Source: Adiantum capillus-veneris (lineage: Eukaryota > Streptophyta > Polypodiopsida > Polypodiales > Pteridaceae). Taken from it: 64,000 bases of DNA. Position 1 is the stretch's first letter, and each line of letters opens with the position of its first letter. Shown piece after piece: positions 34,297-46,059 of the stretch. The notes under the pieces were generated by a model that saw only the letters and a program-made list of their open reading frames with translations, made no database searches and had not been told where the DNA came from. Where the stretch lies: NCBI GenBank assembly GCA_014529385.2, contig CM043942.1, positions 30,406,969-30,470,968 on the forward strand. The letters are read 5' to 3'. The position numbers and the translations under genes were made by a program.

Positions 34297-34734
34297 AAAA
34301 GCCCAAGCCCAAGCTCAGGCCTCAGTCCTCAGTCTTATGATATATACTAGACTCACTCTTATATATATACCCTACCCCCTCAAGAGGGAATGAGAGCATG
34401 TGGGGCAAGTCCTCCACTCTCCTCCCTTCTCTTCCCACTTGCACCCTTAGACTTTCTAATTTGGGCCTAGTTCCCTACTAGAAATTGACGGTTTTAGGGA
34501 TTCCGAGGGCATAAAGTGACCAAACGGAGGGCTGTAAAGCACGGCACATCCCTCTGACCGAGACGCTCGTTTTGAGCTATCATACGTTCTATTCTATAGC
34601 TGGGTCAGAAAAAAAAGGACCAAAAAATAAAAAAATAAAAAAAAAAGAAAAGACTTGGGTTGCAAAACACCCAAAATTACTAGGTGAGCAGCCTTCACGG
34701 GCACTCACTGACACTTCTAGGGGATCCAAGTCAT
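33737..34734 (+). other. E2 leader
   Basis: No conserved ORF. It contains many short GTTAG/GTAG repeats at about 34060-34210, a run of about 30 A at 34265-34294 and AAGCCC repeats directly after it, corresponding to the GGGCTT run of E1 on the other strand. Confidence 0.65.
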
Positions 34735-35878
34735 ATGAACCTACGCTCTGGACGAGTGTTAGAGCACGAGCATATTGGTAGTGCCTCCATTTACGCGGGC
34801 ACCCATTATTCCTCCACCCTAGGTTCTAGACCTTCGGCCGGGACTCAAGGTAGCGCGACCCAAGATCCTCATATCGCGTCTAGTGATTCTTCCTCTGACT
34901 ACGAAGTCATGGAGGGGTATCCTACACCAAACCCTGATAGTTCAAGTCAAGACATGCATGCCATGGGCCCACGGCCCGGGTCCAGCGTGTTTAGCCGCTT
35001 AAAAGAGACCCTTAGTAGAGCTACTCGCTCCGAACATGCGGTTAATGAAATAAATGAAGGGAGTGGGGAGGTAAATTCGTCATTCATGCCTAAAATAGAC
35101 CCTATGCTTCTTGAGAGTGTGCATGTGAATGTTCCATCCACTGCACCTCCTCATCCTTTAGGACTATCTCCCTCTGAGGTTTTACTACCCGATGGTAGGA
35201 GTCTTGCCGAAGTACAAGAGATCGAACGCTATATGCAAGCAACAAGGGAGAGGGAAATTGAGAACCTAAGAAGGCTAAAACAAAGTCAAGCCCTGAAAGC
35301 AAAGGCTCATATGACAACAATCATGCCAGCCGAGCAACCGAGTGCTCCCAAGGTAGCAGTCACGGAGGGGCAAGCGATGGGGAGCAATAATGCTTCCACT
35401 TCGAGGGAAACCTCCAGCACGCCAGCCCTAGATGGGATATTCCTAAACTAAAATTGGGAGTATGAACTACAAGCAGAAGCTTTAACTGATCGGTACACAG
35501 GACACACCTATCATGTGGGTTGGTTAGATGTTCTACAATCCACATCAAGTGCTACTAGCATAGATGAGCAACAACAGAAAGTCTGTGATGTCCTCCATAG
35601 GATTGTCGAGTTAGAAAGATAGAACACAGGGATCAACATGCCTTCAACATGCCTAATGAGATTCTTGGATACGAGAAAGGCCAACCAACCAAACCTATCA
35701 CAAATGGAGACTCCCTCAGTGAGCCCCATTGATCCTCCATATGTTGTTTCGCAAGGAGCCTCAGTACAATCTGAGCCCACAAGTGGCAGCTTTACCTTCC
35801 CAGATCTAACTCATCTTTCTCTTAATGACACTACGGCTACCATGCATATCCCAGTGGTGAGCATGACAAGAAGTACAC
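34735..35878 (+). pseudogene. E2 gag, N-terminal part (before the N insertion)
   Basis: The frame starts MNLRSGRVLEHEHIGSASIY. An N-terminal [MN]-x-R-S-G-type opening is common in plant gypsy gag. An acidic Ser-rich stretch follows (ASSDSSSDYEVMEGYPTPN), then FSRLKETLSRATRSE and LPDGRSLAEVQEIERYMQAT, all conserved in E1. Stops at 35449-35451 and near 35620 lie where E1 has sense codons, so they are substitutions. Coding stops at the TACAC target site and resumes at 50706. Confidence 0.85.
35874..35878. repeat. N target site duplication, left copy (TACAC)
   Basis: TACAC here and at 50701-50705 flanks N. Joining them gives a gag reading (RSTPCSSFV) that matches E1 (RNTPWTSFV). Confidence 0.95.
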
Positions 35879-36831
35879 TGTTAAGGCGGTTACGCCGCTA
35901 GCGGAAGCTAAATAGCGAGAACTCAACCAACAACAGAATTTGTCAGACGAGGACGGAGCTTGACCCGCAGGCGCATGGAAACAACTAGGTGGGTGTCAAA
36001 TCACCTACTCGACCTTCTAATGACAATCACTACTAAGGAAATCAAATCTAAGTTCTAAAATACGCAAGTGACTGAAATTCGTACTACGAACGAATGCTAT
36101 ACGAAACAGGATCTAGAATCATTGAATCGATCTCAAACTCAAGGGGAAGTCTATACACTAGGTAAGAACAACACCCTAAAGACTTGAACTGCAAAATCAA
36201 CCTATAACCACTGCGTGCGGCAAACGCGTATGAAGACAGGCCGAAAAATACAGGTGATCGAAACTTGACCCCGATGGTACTAATGTGTAGCTCTACTCGT
36301 TGTGGTTCTATAGATATGCTGCACGCTCTATTCCGACACACGAGTTGGAAGAAAACTCACACCGAAGCTCGTAGGAACTTACCACACGTAGAAGCCGATA
36401 GCGCGCACTCTTGGTATCTGTGCGTAGCTCTCACCGTTGCTAACACAATGGCGGTGTCGCTTCTCCAATGGCGGCCCCGTAGCTCGCGTAGCAAGAAGAT
36501 GAGACTCTCTCTCTCTCTCTCTCAGACAAAGTCACGGCGCTCAAAAACTCACTTTGATTAATAATTGAATCTCCTTTAGGTTACAAAACTTTGGCTTATA
36601 TACCTCAGCTTTGGAGGTGAGAACATCTCTAATTATTTACATCAACAGGTGAAATTACTTCGGGATTACAAGCTGGAAACTCAATTGAGTCCCGTTACTT
36701 AATGAATGGCTCAAATCAAAATTAATGTCGGAAAGACATTTATTACAATCAATGGTTACAAAATGATGGGTGTGAGCAAAAATGTGGGTGTGATCCTCTG
36801 CTAGCTCAACACTTCCTCTGTTGGCTCAACA
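35879..36831 (-). repeat. N 3' LTR (full length, 953 bp)
   Basis: The sense strand runs TGTTGAGCCAACAG to CCGCCTTAACA. A TATATAAG box (sense) is at 36595-36602. A CT tract is at about 36501-36522. Only 36280-36831 has a counterpart at the other end of N; the outer 401 bp (35879-36279) has none. Confidence 0.85.
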
Positions 36832-36846
36832 CTCCCCCCCTCCGCG
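36832..36846 (-). promoter_or_regulatory. N polypurine tract
   Basis: The sense strand reads GCGGAGGGGGGGAG directly before the 3' LTR. Confidence 0.8.
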
Positions 36847-36880
36847 TTCATGTCGTCCCTGACATGACTTTTAGGCTTGG

Positions 36881-39800
36881 TCAATAGAGTCCTGTCGTCT
36901 TGAGCATCTGCAAATGTGATTCGTAGCGTAGGTTGCCGATGGTCAAGGTTGGGCCGAATATTTTGCTTTCGTGAGTGAAAAAGCCGGTGTAGAAAGCTTC
37001 TTCGAATGTTTGCATGTGGAAGCTAGGCAAAAACATAATTCTTTGGTATAAGAGATGTAACACCTTTGGTGATGGCTGCAATGAAAGATCATACATCATA
37101 TCCGTCACTGTGTCGGCCGTCGATAGTAGACTCGAGGTCGTGGCTTTATCTGGCGCGAACACTTCAATGCATGCTAAGAGAGTCCTGCAGATTTTCTTTA
37201 GCATCTGACACGAAAGGTCAGGAGAGCCAGTAAAGAGTTTGATGGTGCCCGTTAGGGTTTTCACCATGTAGGCTTTACCTATTCTCTCTCCTTCCTTTGG
37301 TCCTGGCATCCTGGGATAATTAAGCCAATTTGGCTTCTTTTCTGCAATCCTGCCATGCTCTTTCCAGTTTCTGACTCTTGGCACCAGGCAGAAGGTTGCA
37401 TCCTCCCGAATCTCCTTTGGAGCCTCTACCAAGTAGATGAGGTAGGCTGGGTATTTGTTCAGCCAACCTTTCCTCCATCTAGGTTGAGAATCTACAATCT
37501 TCTTTGATTGTTCATCCTTTGTGATGTCGCCTTCGTAAAGAGCGACATACTGCTCCTCCTCTATTCTCTTTTTCGTCTTTATCACTTCAAATTTCATCAG
37601 AGGGAAAGGCAGGCTGGGTTGCATCCACTCTTCATGGAGCACTTTTGTGTCTAAACCTTGAAGTCTAATGGAGATGAGGAGTCTCCTTTCCCATTCCATT
37701 TCCGCCTTGGCACTTTCCTCTGTTGACTTTTCTATTTGGTCCTGGAGCCTTTGTTCTTCTTCTTCAGAGATTCCTGAAGTTGAGGCCACTTCTTGAACTG
37801 GGGCTGGATCTTCAATTGTGGTTGCCTCTCCAATTTCTGGTAGCTCTATGGCTGCTCCCCCTGCTTCTTCTTGTGGTGGCTCTGTTTCTCTTCTTTGTTG
37901 CTCTTGGAGGTCTTGGAGCTGTTTGCGGAGGGCCTCATTTTCTGTCCTTAGTGTTTGGTTTTCTGATGTGAGCCTCTCCTCTGCAGCCAATGATCCCTCC
38001 GCCATGTGCAATCTTTGCACTTACTCTAACCTTAGCTCTCTTTGCAAACTTCTGACCTGATCTTCCAGAGCTGGTACGAGGGCTCCCTCTTGTTCTGTTC
38101 CTGCTCTGCTAGCTCTAGGGGTGGTCCTGAGTCTCGTGATTGTCCTTTCTTGAAGTTCGACTCTTTCCCTTAGCTCAATGAGCTCATCCTTGGCTGCTCC
38201 AGCTCATCTTCTATTCGCTCCTTTGCTTCCTGTGAACTTGTTACCTCTCTTAAAGCTTCGGCTAGTTGGAGTATCAAGCCGTCTCTCTCATTTTCTGAGT
38301 CGTAGAGTGATGCTTTATGACTTTCAGATTCAGTCATAGCATTCTCTAACTTCTTCTGCAACTCTGCTTCCTTTTGTTTTGCTGTCTCAATTGCTACTTC
38401 CTTTGCTCTGGATCTTTCTTTAATCTTGCTGAGCAGTTCATGCACCATGTGCATGTCTTTTTCATCTTCATCTGTCAACTTGACAGCTCTTTCTGCCACC
38501 ACCTCCAATGGCTTCGGCTCTTCTAGTATGTTCTGTTCGTCCATTTTCTCTTCACTCTCCATTGTACCTTTTGTCTTTTCCTTCGTCCCTTTCCGATCAT
38601 CTTGTTTTCGTAGGGATATCCCATAAACTGCCTCCAGGGCCTCTTCTTCACTGTATCCGATCGCTACCAGATCCTCATAATCATCTTTCTTTTGCTGAAC
38701 TGGATCTATCTCCTTTTCCTTGGTCCCGGCCTCCGGCTTTTCCATAACTTCTGTTTCTATTTCTATTGTGGTCTCCTCCACAATAATTTCCGTCTTCTTC
38801 GGGCTTGGTACATCAGTAAAGGAGGGCTGATTGTCCTCAGTCATCTTGGCTTTCCCTTTGTTTGCTTGCCCGTCTTTCTCTCGAAGTTTAGTAGACTCAT
38901 CTACTTCCTTCTTCTCCTTGTCGTCCTTTTTCAGCTCAGCTTTTAAAAGCTGTACTTCCTCTTCAATATAAGGCTCGACAGGTTGCTGCTCCAGTATGGC
39001 CTCCGACTCCTCATAAGCTCTAATATATTGATCATATTGATCAACATGTGGCCTGGCTGAGCTGGTTCCGACTTTAGTGGGGTCTGGCACCCACATTTCT
39101 TCAAAGTCCCCCTTTAGAGCTCTTTCCGCTCTAAACTGCTCCACCAGCCTTTCCATTCTTGCGGCTTTTTGACTTTTGGTTTGCTTGGGATCAGCCTTCT
39201 TCTTCGCTTTCTTCTTGAGCGGCTCGTCCACAGCCTCTTCAGGTTCTGAAACTATTTCTAGTTTTCGGCATGCTCTTGTGGACGCCCTCTTGGATACTTC
39301 TTGCTGTTCTTTCTCTTCATCGGCTTCTCTAAGCCACTCATTCTGGGAGGGAACCCGTGGCCCTTGATCTCTTGCTCCAATAGCTTCATAAGCTATTCTT
39401 GTCAGAACTTTAGCTCCTCCTATATACTTTGGCTTCTCGTTGTGCATGGCGATTACTTGCTCGTGGATGTATTGAGCGTAATTCACCTCTTTTGGCATGT
39501 TGCTCTTCAGTTCCCATGTGATGGTAGTTGCAATGGCATGGGGCGGTGTCGTATACTTTTGCGGTCTTTTACTGCAAATATGGAGAAATTGGTTGTACAG
39601 TCGGCAAAGGGTTGCCGCTCTTTGGTCTGCCATATCTCCATAAGTTGCATTCTGTTTCTTGGACCCATAAACCTCTATAGCCTCCCTTCTTTCCCTGACA
39701 GAGCTCCCTTTGTTGTTCAGCTTCAATGTATCTGCAATGAGCTGTGGAGTGATCTGTACTTATACTTTCTCTCCATCCATGGCTATCAATGTGGCTTTCC

Positions 39801-40155
39801 CATCCTTCTGAATGGATGTTGCCAACTCGTACACTCTGCTTGTATCCACACCTGATGGTCTCGAGGTGAAGAACCTGTGTAAGTCAGCCTTTTCCAGGTA
39901 TCTGCTGATGTTCTCTGATCTGCTATAATCCACTAATTCTCGTGGGATCATAGGTACATCGATCGATTGCCCTTGAGGATCTCTGAAAGTCCCCTGGTAG
40001 ATCTTTATTCCCTCTTTTTCTAGTACTGCTTCCTCCACCCAAGTCTTGGTTGGCTTGAGGGTTTCTGTTGGAATATCAAAAGGTTCTCCTTCTGCAAGAG
40101 CATCCTTGATGGTTGGTCTTTTTCTCTTAGTTGCCGATGACTTAGCGGAATCCAT
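36881..40155 (-). pseudogene. N 3' ORF: long coiled-coil protein of unknown function, three lesions
   Basis: The sense frame starts MDSAKSSATKRKRPTIKDAL at 40155 and can be followed to 36881, about 1090 codons. Lesions are a TAA after AMDGEKV (39760-39762), a frameshift near 38190-38200 and a TAA near 38022. The N-terminal third (LHRFFTSRPSGVDTSRVYEL, LCRLYNQFLHICSKRPQKY) looks globular. The middle is acidic and Lys/Glu-rich. A coiled coil with regular Leu/Glu spacing follows (LTSENQTLRTENEALRKQL). The C-terminal 250 codons are globular again (YLIYLVEAPKEIREDATF). I see no signal peptide or membrane segment, so it is not a typical envelope. Some plant gypsy elements carry extra ORFs here; a family match needs a search. 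Confidence 0.7.
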
Positions 40156-42969
40156 GGATCCTGTAACTCCAATTACAGAAGTTAGCGTCTTTTTAGTACT
40201 AAAAGCCGAAATGAAGCTTTTAACTATTCAAATGACTTGAAAATTGAAACATGAGCTATTCAGGGCCTAAGGATGCAATGTAGGTGAAAAAATATGCAAA
40301 CTGGGCTCAAAAACATGCTTGAGACATCATACGCGTATGATGTCTTTTGTGTCAGAATGACTTCATATTGGTTGTGCTTGTAGCTGATAGTGTATACATG
40401 AGTATCATATGCTTGGATTTGAGTTTGGATCCCATTTGGTCAAGTTTTGGCCAGTTTAGTCCGGTTCAGGCTCTTGGCAAAATTTTGAAAGGGAATTGGA
40501 TTTTATGATCCAAATTGGGTAAAACTTGGTGGATTACTTTCAAATGGTATGTAGAACACTTCTGTTTGGTGGTTGAAGCCCTGAGGTGCCAAAATCACAT
40601 AGTGAGACATCATACGCGTATGATGTCTTTTAGTGCATTTTTGGACCAATTTTCTCTATAAGCTTGGTTTTGGCTTTAGATAGGCTTATTCAGTGGATTT
40701 ATCAAGTTTGGATAGAATTTGGACTAAAAATGGCTCTGGAGACATCATACGCGTATGATGTCTTTTTCATCAATTTTTCATGGGATTGGTTCTGTGGACT
40801 CTCCATGTGCTAGTGAAGGACTGCTTATACTCAAATCTTGGTTTGGACTTGAATATGTTGGATTTGGGACAAAAATAGGCTTTGTATGAAGGATTTTCTC
40901 TTAATTGGGCTAATGGGGTGATCCACTTGACCAAATGGTTCCAAACTTCATATGTAGCATGTATTAGATATATATAATGGATGTATGATGACAAATGAGC
41001 ATTTTTGGCTCTGTAAGTGCAAATAGACATCATACGCGTATGATGTCTTTTGAGTCAAAATGGTGCTTTTTGGTTCCAGATAGCTTGTAGATGTGTTAAT
41101 CAACAATCCTACAAAGTTTCAATGAGTTTGGAGTTATTTTGACAAAATTAGGACCAAAAATCAATTTTATGGCGTACTTTGCATCTTTTTGGTTTTCCTT
41201 GGGTTTTCTAACTCCAATTCTCATGATACTTGGTTCATAGGATGTGATTAACATGTGGAATGAGGCTATGCACTCAAATGTTGAAATGGATGTGAAAATC
41301 ATGCTGTGAGACATCATACGCGTATGATGTCTTTTCTTGAAATGTTGGTCTTTTTGTGCAAAGAATGCTTTGTGCTAGTGCCCTAAGCCCTGCTAACTAG
41401 TTTTCAACTTAAAAAGTCATCAGTTTAGCTAAAAAGCCCCCTTATAGGCATTTCAGTCTCCGAAGTCGTCTTTTTGCTTTGGAGTTGAATTTCTTCAACT
41501 TTTCTTCTCGAGAGTTGCATTTCCAACTCATTGGATATGTTGTGAAGCCACCTATTTGGTTGAGCTTGACTTTGGCTCCCCGTTCTCCATCTTTCTCCAT
41601 TTGGTTGCCCGAAAGCGTCTTTTTCACCATCGGTAAGTGAATCAGCTTTCTTTTGGGTTTTGCTTGCAAACATAAGTCATCCATGTATATTTGAAGCTGC
41701 TTGTGAAGTTTCATGTCATTTGGTCGTCAATTTTAGCCGTTATGCCAAAATGACGCTTTGTGTGTCCGCCGCCGAATCGGTTGTTCCGACCTACTTTTGG
41801 TGATCCAAACCCGGAGATACTCCATGGTTGCATTGCCCTCGATGTTGTTAAGCTTCTTGAGAAGTTTTGTGTCGTTGCGACAACTTTTTTCTGTTTGCCT
41901 CTTGCAGGCTCTGTTGACCTAGGGTTTTTCCAGTCGTTCTTTCTCGAGCTTTGAGTGCTAGAAACTCATCTCCTATACTAGGGTAACCCACCTCTAAGTT
42001 CTTGCAAGGTTTGGCTAGGCGGTTGTGCCCCTACCTAACGTTCCTCCCCATTCCCCGTCTGCTCTTGTTTCTTGGTTTTGGTGAGTTTTCGCGACAAAAG
42101 TTAACGATAAGCATCAAAAGCTTATGGCAACGAGTCTACCTCTCATGTATGGTGTCCTCTGAGCTCTCGTAGCAGTCGTAGAAGGTGGTAGAAGGTCGGA
42201 TGCTCCTGTGTGCTGTTTGCTCTCTCCAAGAAGGTAATAGTGGAAATGAGCTTGATAGTGAAGTGAAAAATACTTAACTTCGGGCTTCCCGGATCACTTG
42301 TTACCAAATTTGACATGTGCTCCTCTCTCGTCGTGAAATGCACTTTAGGATTTGAAATTTCTCAATTTGGACTCCGTTTGACCTGTTTCTGAGAAATCTG
42401 TCCACTTTGCCAAAATTCTGTCATTTCGGGCTTTCCGCAACTTTTTCAGAATTGTACCCCATTTTTACCATGGGTTGCCCTTGTCATTAGGATCATCACC
42501 GTCTATTCTTTTCTTTTTTCCAATCTCATTTCACCTGCTTTTTTATTTTTCTTTTACTTTTATTTAAAAAATCATAAAAAATAAAGGAAAATAGCAAATT
42601 GAAGCCAAAAAATTCCAAACATACACGATAAATAGCTGGTAACCCTGTGTATATGAATATACACTTCTTTGTGATTTCTGGACTTGGATTACCACTTTTT
42701 TCCACTTTTTAGCTCCAAAAACACTCTTATTTAGTGATATTTACACATCTAGAGACCCAAATTCATCATTTGATCTCTTCTTGTTGCAAAACAAGGTATA
42801 TAAGGGCATAAATATTATCAATATCCGCAATCAAACATAAAAAATTGCAAAATCATGTAAGACACTGCCCTTGTAATATAATTTTTGTTTTTCTTTGTTT
42901 TTCCCGCTTGTAGCTGCTTTGTAGCTCCTGTATACCTCCCCCCCTCCTAGTCTGAGTCCTCCCGGACGA
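40156..42969 (-). other. N non-coding region between PR2 and the 3' ORF
   Basis: About 2.8 kb without a credible gene. The half nearest the 3' ORF (40322-41332) holds five palindromic repeats. The other half (41400-42960) is AT-rich with no recognised feature. Confidence 0.7.
40322..41332. repeat. Palindromic repeat array 1 (5 copies, before the 3' ORF)
   Basis: Five exact copies of a 24 bp perfect palindrome, made of AGACATCATACG followed by its own reverse complement, lie at 40322-40345, 40605-40628, 40740-40763, 41025-41048 and 41309-41332. Start-to-start distances are 283, 135, 285 and 284. All are followed on the plus strand by TTT, so they share one orientation and are direct repeats with diverged spacers. 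The centre is ACGCGT. Confidence 0.95.
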
Positions 42970-45900
42970 CTATGAAGTGTCTGTGGGTGAAGCATTGTAG
43001 TTGTTTTGGTCATAAGTTCCCACTGCAATTGTAGAGCGATGATACAACAGTCTTTCCAATAAAGCTGCTCTTTGTTTGATTGATGGATTGGTGGTCGGGT
43101 TTTGGGTTGGTTTTGGCAATTTGCTAGTAGAATCAGTAGATGGATTCTTCGTTACCTTGTTGTCTTTTTTCACAATCCAAATCTGCTTCCGCTTTGCTTG
43201 TGCTTGCCACAAACTCTTTGCGACCCAAACCTGCTTTGTTCTGTGTGTTGATTTCCTCGCCTTGAAATACCTAGGAGTTTCCGTTGATTGTATTGAAGGG
43301 AGTTCCTGTTTACAAATCTTTGGGATCCAAATTTGCTTGCTATAGCTTTGTGCCGTCATGAACTTCTTTGGAATCCAGATCTGTTTCACTGTCCTTGATT
43401 TTCTGGAATCACTCTGTTGTCTGGTATTGAAGACTTTGTTTTCCACCTTTGTGTTCTCTGGCACAACCTTTTTTGGTCTCCATACCAACTTTGACTCCGT
43501 TTTTTTCCAAGGTTGAGCTGTTATATTATTGCTTGTCTTCCTTATCCACTGTTGAGAATTCCTCGTCGAAGAGTAATCCGGTTGTATAGAAACTTTTGGT
43601 TGCCATTTCTTCTTTTTCTCTGGTTGTTGTTTATCTTTGTCTTTGGATTCGTCCTTTGGAGTTGGCTCTTCTCCTTTGGTGAACTTAACTGATTGACTTT
43701 CACCTTCGTATTTGATAAGCACTGAATTAGAACTCCAGTCAATCATTGCATTATATTGCTTCTGCCATGGTTGTCCTAGCAATAATGGATGTTGTGTAGC
43801 TTGGTCTTCAACCACGTGAAACATATGAGGATACACATATTGGTTAATCTGTATATGTAAAACTGTGCATCCGACAATTTTGATGGAATTCTCAGAGTAA
43901 CTCTTTAACTCTTGCTTGGCAGTTTGTAGTTTAGTGTCATTTGTCAATTGTCTATACAAACTGAGTGAAAGTAGGTTAGCTTGAGCTCCTGAATCCAATA
44001 GTGCTCTGGCTTTGATTTGGTTGGTTCCTACTTTGCATTCAATGATGGGTTCTTCTTTGTCATTATCCATTTCTGTTATACTGACTGTGTTTATTCGTAT
44101 TGCTCCTTCATTGCGCTGTTTCTGACGCAGTAGTCTTCTTTTCTCCATTCTTTCCTTCGCCTCGGCTTGTGCTTCCTCCTCAATCTTTTTCTTTTTCTGG
44201 ACACGCAGCTTTTCTTGATGTATTTTGAGAAGCATGTCTTGGGTTAGCGGCAAAAGATACTTTTTCACTCTGTATCCACTAATCCAATTGGGCATTTCTT
44301 CTCCGTCTAATGTAGCAAGCTTGACGGCTCCACTTGGTGATAGATCTTTAATCACCAGAGGTCCCATCCCTCGCTTTTTAAGCTTCTTAGCATGCTGTTT
44401 CAGAGTGTAAACTAGGACATAGTCCCCAACTTTAAACTCTTTAGTCCGCACATGCTTATCAAAAAATTCCTTTTGTCGCCTTTTTTGAGCGTAGATAGAT
44501 GCTACTGCGTTTAGGCGAAGCTCGTCTAGCTTTTCCAGGGCATCTATTCTATCAGTTTCTTTTTCGAGTACAGTTCTCAACATGAAGTACGGAACCACGT
44601 CGTACCCGTCCTTATCGCAAAATTGCGTTGTGGGACCATCCGGAATTGCACAAACATCTAGGGTTGCTAGAATGTGTGTCCATTCTAATGGTTCAAACGT
44701 GTCCTCTGGAAAGGGTTCTCCTACATAAGTTTCATCTTCGATAGCCCTTTCTAAAACACATTCTTCTCGTTTCAGACTTCCACATTTTGAAGCTCCACAC
44801 ATCCATAACTCCTTGGGTTTACCTAACCAAGCTGGAAATTCGGATCCCGCCAAAGTAGCTGAATCAAACTCCTCCACCGGTGGTCGGTTCACATCTTTGT
44901 AGCTATGGTCTTTCAGGTTCACACGTGTAGTGGTTTCCATATTTCTCAAGTATATGTGATCGTAGCCCCAATCTTGGACCATTTTCAACTGTCTCATGAA
45001 TGGTCTTCCCAAAATGATATCATAGTTATTCTCCTTGGCAAAATCGACAATAGCAAAAGTATGTTCGTATTCAATGCCGCAAGAAGTCACTACAACTTTC
45101 TCTAATAACCCCATAGGTTTCTCCATGTGTCCATCTGCTAATTGGAGTTTCAACCTAGTCTTCCTTATTGCTGGTTTCCCCCATTTTTTCCAGATTTCTT
45201 TTGTAGCAATGGCTACCCCTGCTCCGCTGTCTAGTATTGCCATCGTCTTCACTCCTTGGAATTCAACTGGTAAGGTTGTATTCCCCTCTTCACCTTCGCA
45301 ATACTCTCCGACCTTGTTTAAGGGTACAGGCTTAGCGTTCTTTTGTGGCTTGCTCAGCTCCTCTATGCTCTCTTGCAATCTCGATGTTGGATCTTTTAAT
45401 CCGAATTTCTCCAAGAATTTTCCTACAGTGGTCCACATATGTGGTCTTAGCCTCAAAAGCTCAGGTAAAGTGATAGTGCATGTCACTGGTGTTGACAAAA
45501 TCTCTATCAATCCTTGCGAGTCCATGACTTTTTCTGATGAGATTTTTTGTGAGGGAAGTGCTCTAATCTCGGATTTTGCTTCATACTCGCCTAAGTATGA
45601 AGGTAAGGTTTTCAGTGAATGAGGTTTGCTCTCCATTGTTCTAACAGAGCCCCCATCTCCCCAGTAAGATTGCAGATCCAAGTCCACTTGAGATCCTGCC
45701 TCAAATTCCACTATGGGAGGATTCCTGATGTCCTTTTCCCAATTTGTCTGATTAGCTTGGCAACTTAGCTCGTTTGCAAAGTTTGCCTCTCTCACTTGTT
45801 TCCAAAATTCATTGTAATCCTCATCTTTTCCGTAAATCCTCTGTATGACTGGATGAAAACTCTCTATCTCCTGATCGGTTGTGTTCAATACTATGCGGTC

Positions 45901-46059
45901 ATCCTTTTGTGTATTTTCAGGCTTTTGTGCACTGGGAGTCTTTTCAGCTACCCGTGAAACGATAGTCTCTTGCTGAATTGGGTTTTCCTTTCCATAATTC
46001 ATTGTTTCTTTTGGTGGTTCTAATAAGGCTTGTGCAGTCTCGATCATTCTCTGGCACAT
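42970..46059 (-). CDS. N polyprotein segment: PR1 - integrase C-terminus - PR2 - basic W-x-P-K tail
   Basis: An uninterrupted frame of 1029 codons; the start shown is only the first ATG of the open stretch, since the frame continues upstream into gag. Residues about 270-370 form a retropepsin (AILDSGAGVAI; DIILGRPFMRQL). Residues about 485-600 match the end of gypsy integrase and its GPY-type C-terminal domain (FKVGDYVLVY; GMGPLVIKDLSPSGAV). A charged coiled coil follows (about 612-650). Residues about 685-790 form a second retropepsin (ALLDSGAQANLL; PLLLGQPWQ; AMIDWSSNSVLI). The tail (about 815-970) repeats short Trp-Lys motifs such as QIWIPKK. Both catalytic D-S-G-A sites are intact. RT, RNase H and the integrase D-D-E core are absent between PR1 and residue 485, apparently by deletion. 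Confidence 0.88.
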   Translation of the reverse strand: MCQRMIETAQALLEPPKETMNYGKENPIQQETIVSRVAEKTPSAQKPENTQKDDRIVLNTTDQEIESFHPVIQRIYGKDEDYNEFWKQVREANFANELSCQANQTNWEKDIRNPPIVEFEAGSQVDLDLQSYWGDGGSVRTMESKPHSLKTLPSYLGEYEAKSEIRALPSQKISSEKVMDSQGLIEILSTPVTCTITLPELLRLRPHMWTTVGKFLEKFGLKDPTSRLQESIEELSKPQKNAKPVPLNKVGEYCEGEEGNTTLPVEFQGVKTMAILDSGAGVAIATKEIWKKWGKPAIRKTRLKLQLADGHMEKPMGLLEKVVVTSCGIEYEHTFAIVDFAKENNYDIILGRPFMRQLKMVQDWGYDHIYLRNMETTTRVNLKDHSYKDVNRPPVEEFDSATLAGSEFPAWLGKPKELWMCGASKCGSLKREECVLERAIEDETYVGEPFPEDTFEPLEWTHILATLDVCAIPDGPTTQFCDKDGYDVVPYFMLRTVLEKETDRIDALEKLDELRLNAVASIYAQKRRQKEFFDKHVRTKEFKVGDYVLVYTLKQHAKKLKKRGMGPLVIKDLSPSGAVKLATLDGEEMPNWISGYRVKKYLLPLTQDMLLKIHQEKLRVQKKKKIEEEAQAEAKERMEKRRLLRQKQRNEGAIRINTVSITEMDNDKEEPIIECKVGTNQIKARALLDSGAQANLLSLSLYRQLTNDTKLQTAKQELKSYSENSIKIVGCTVLHIQINQYVYPHMFHVVEDQATQHPLLLGQPWQKQYNAMIDWSSNSVLIKYEGESQSVKFTKGEEPTPKDESKDKDKQQPEKKKKWQPKVSIQPDYSSTRNSQQWIRKTSNNITAQPWKKTESKLVWRPKKVVPENTKVENKVFNTRQQSDSRKSRTVKQIWIPKKFMTAQSYSKQIWIPKICKQELPSIQSTETPRYFKARKSTHRTKQVWVAKSLWQAQAKRKQIWIVKKDNKVTKNPSTDSTSKLPKPTQNPTTNPSIKQRAALLERLLYHRSTIAVGTYDQNNYNASPTDTS

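Noticed and set aside
36265-36561. 98-codon frame repeated at 50137-50427
   Set aside because: Both copies lie in the N LTRs; they are similar because the LTRs are copies, and the frame crosses the CT tract.
42970-46059. Host gene encoding an aspartic protease
   Set aside because: It is long and open, but it lies between N's LTRs in frame with gag and contains an integrase C-terminal domain.
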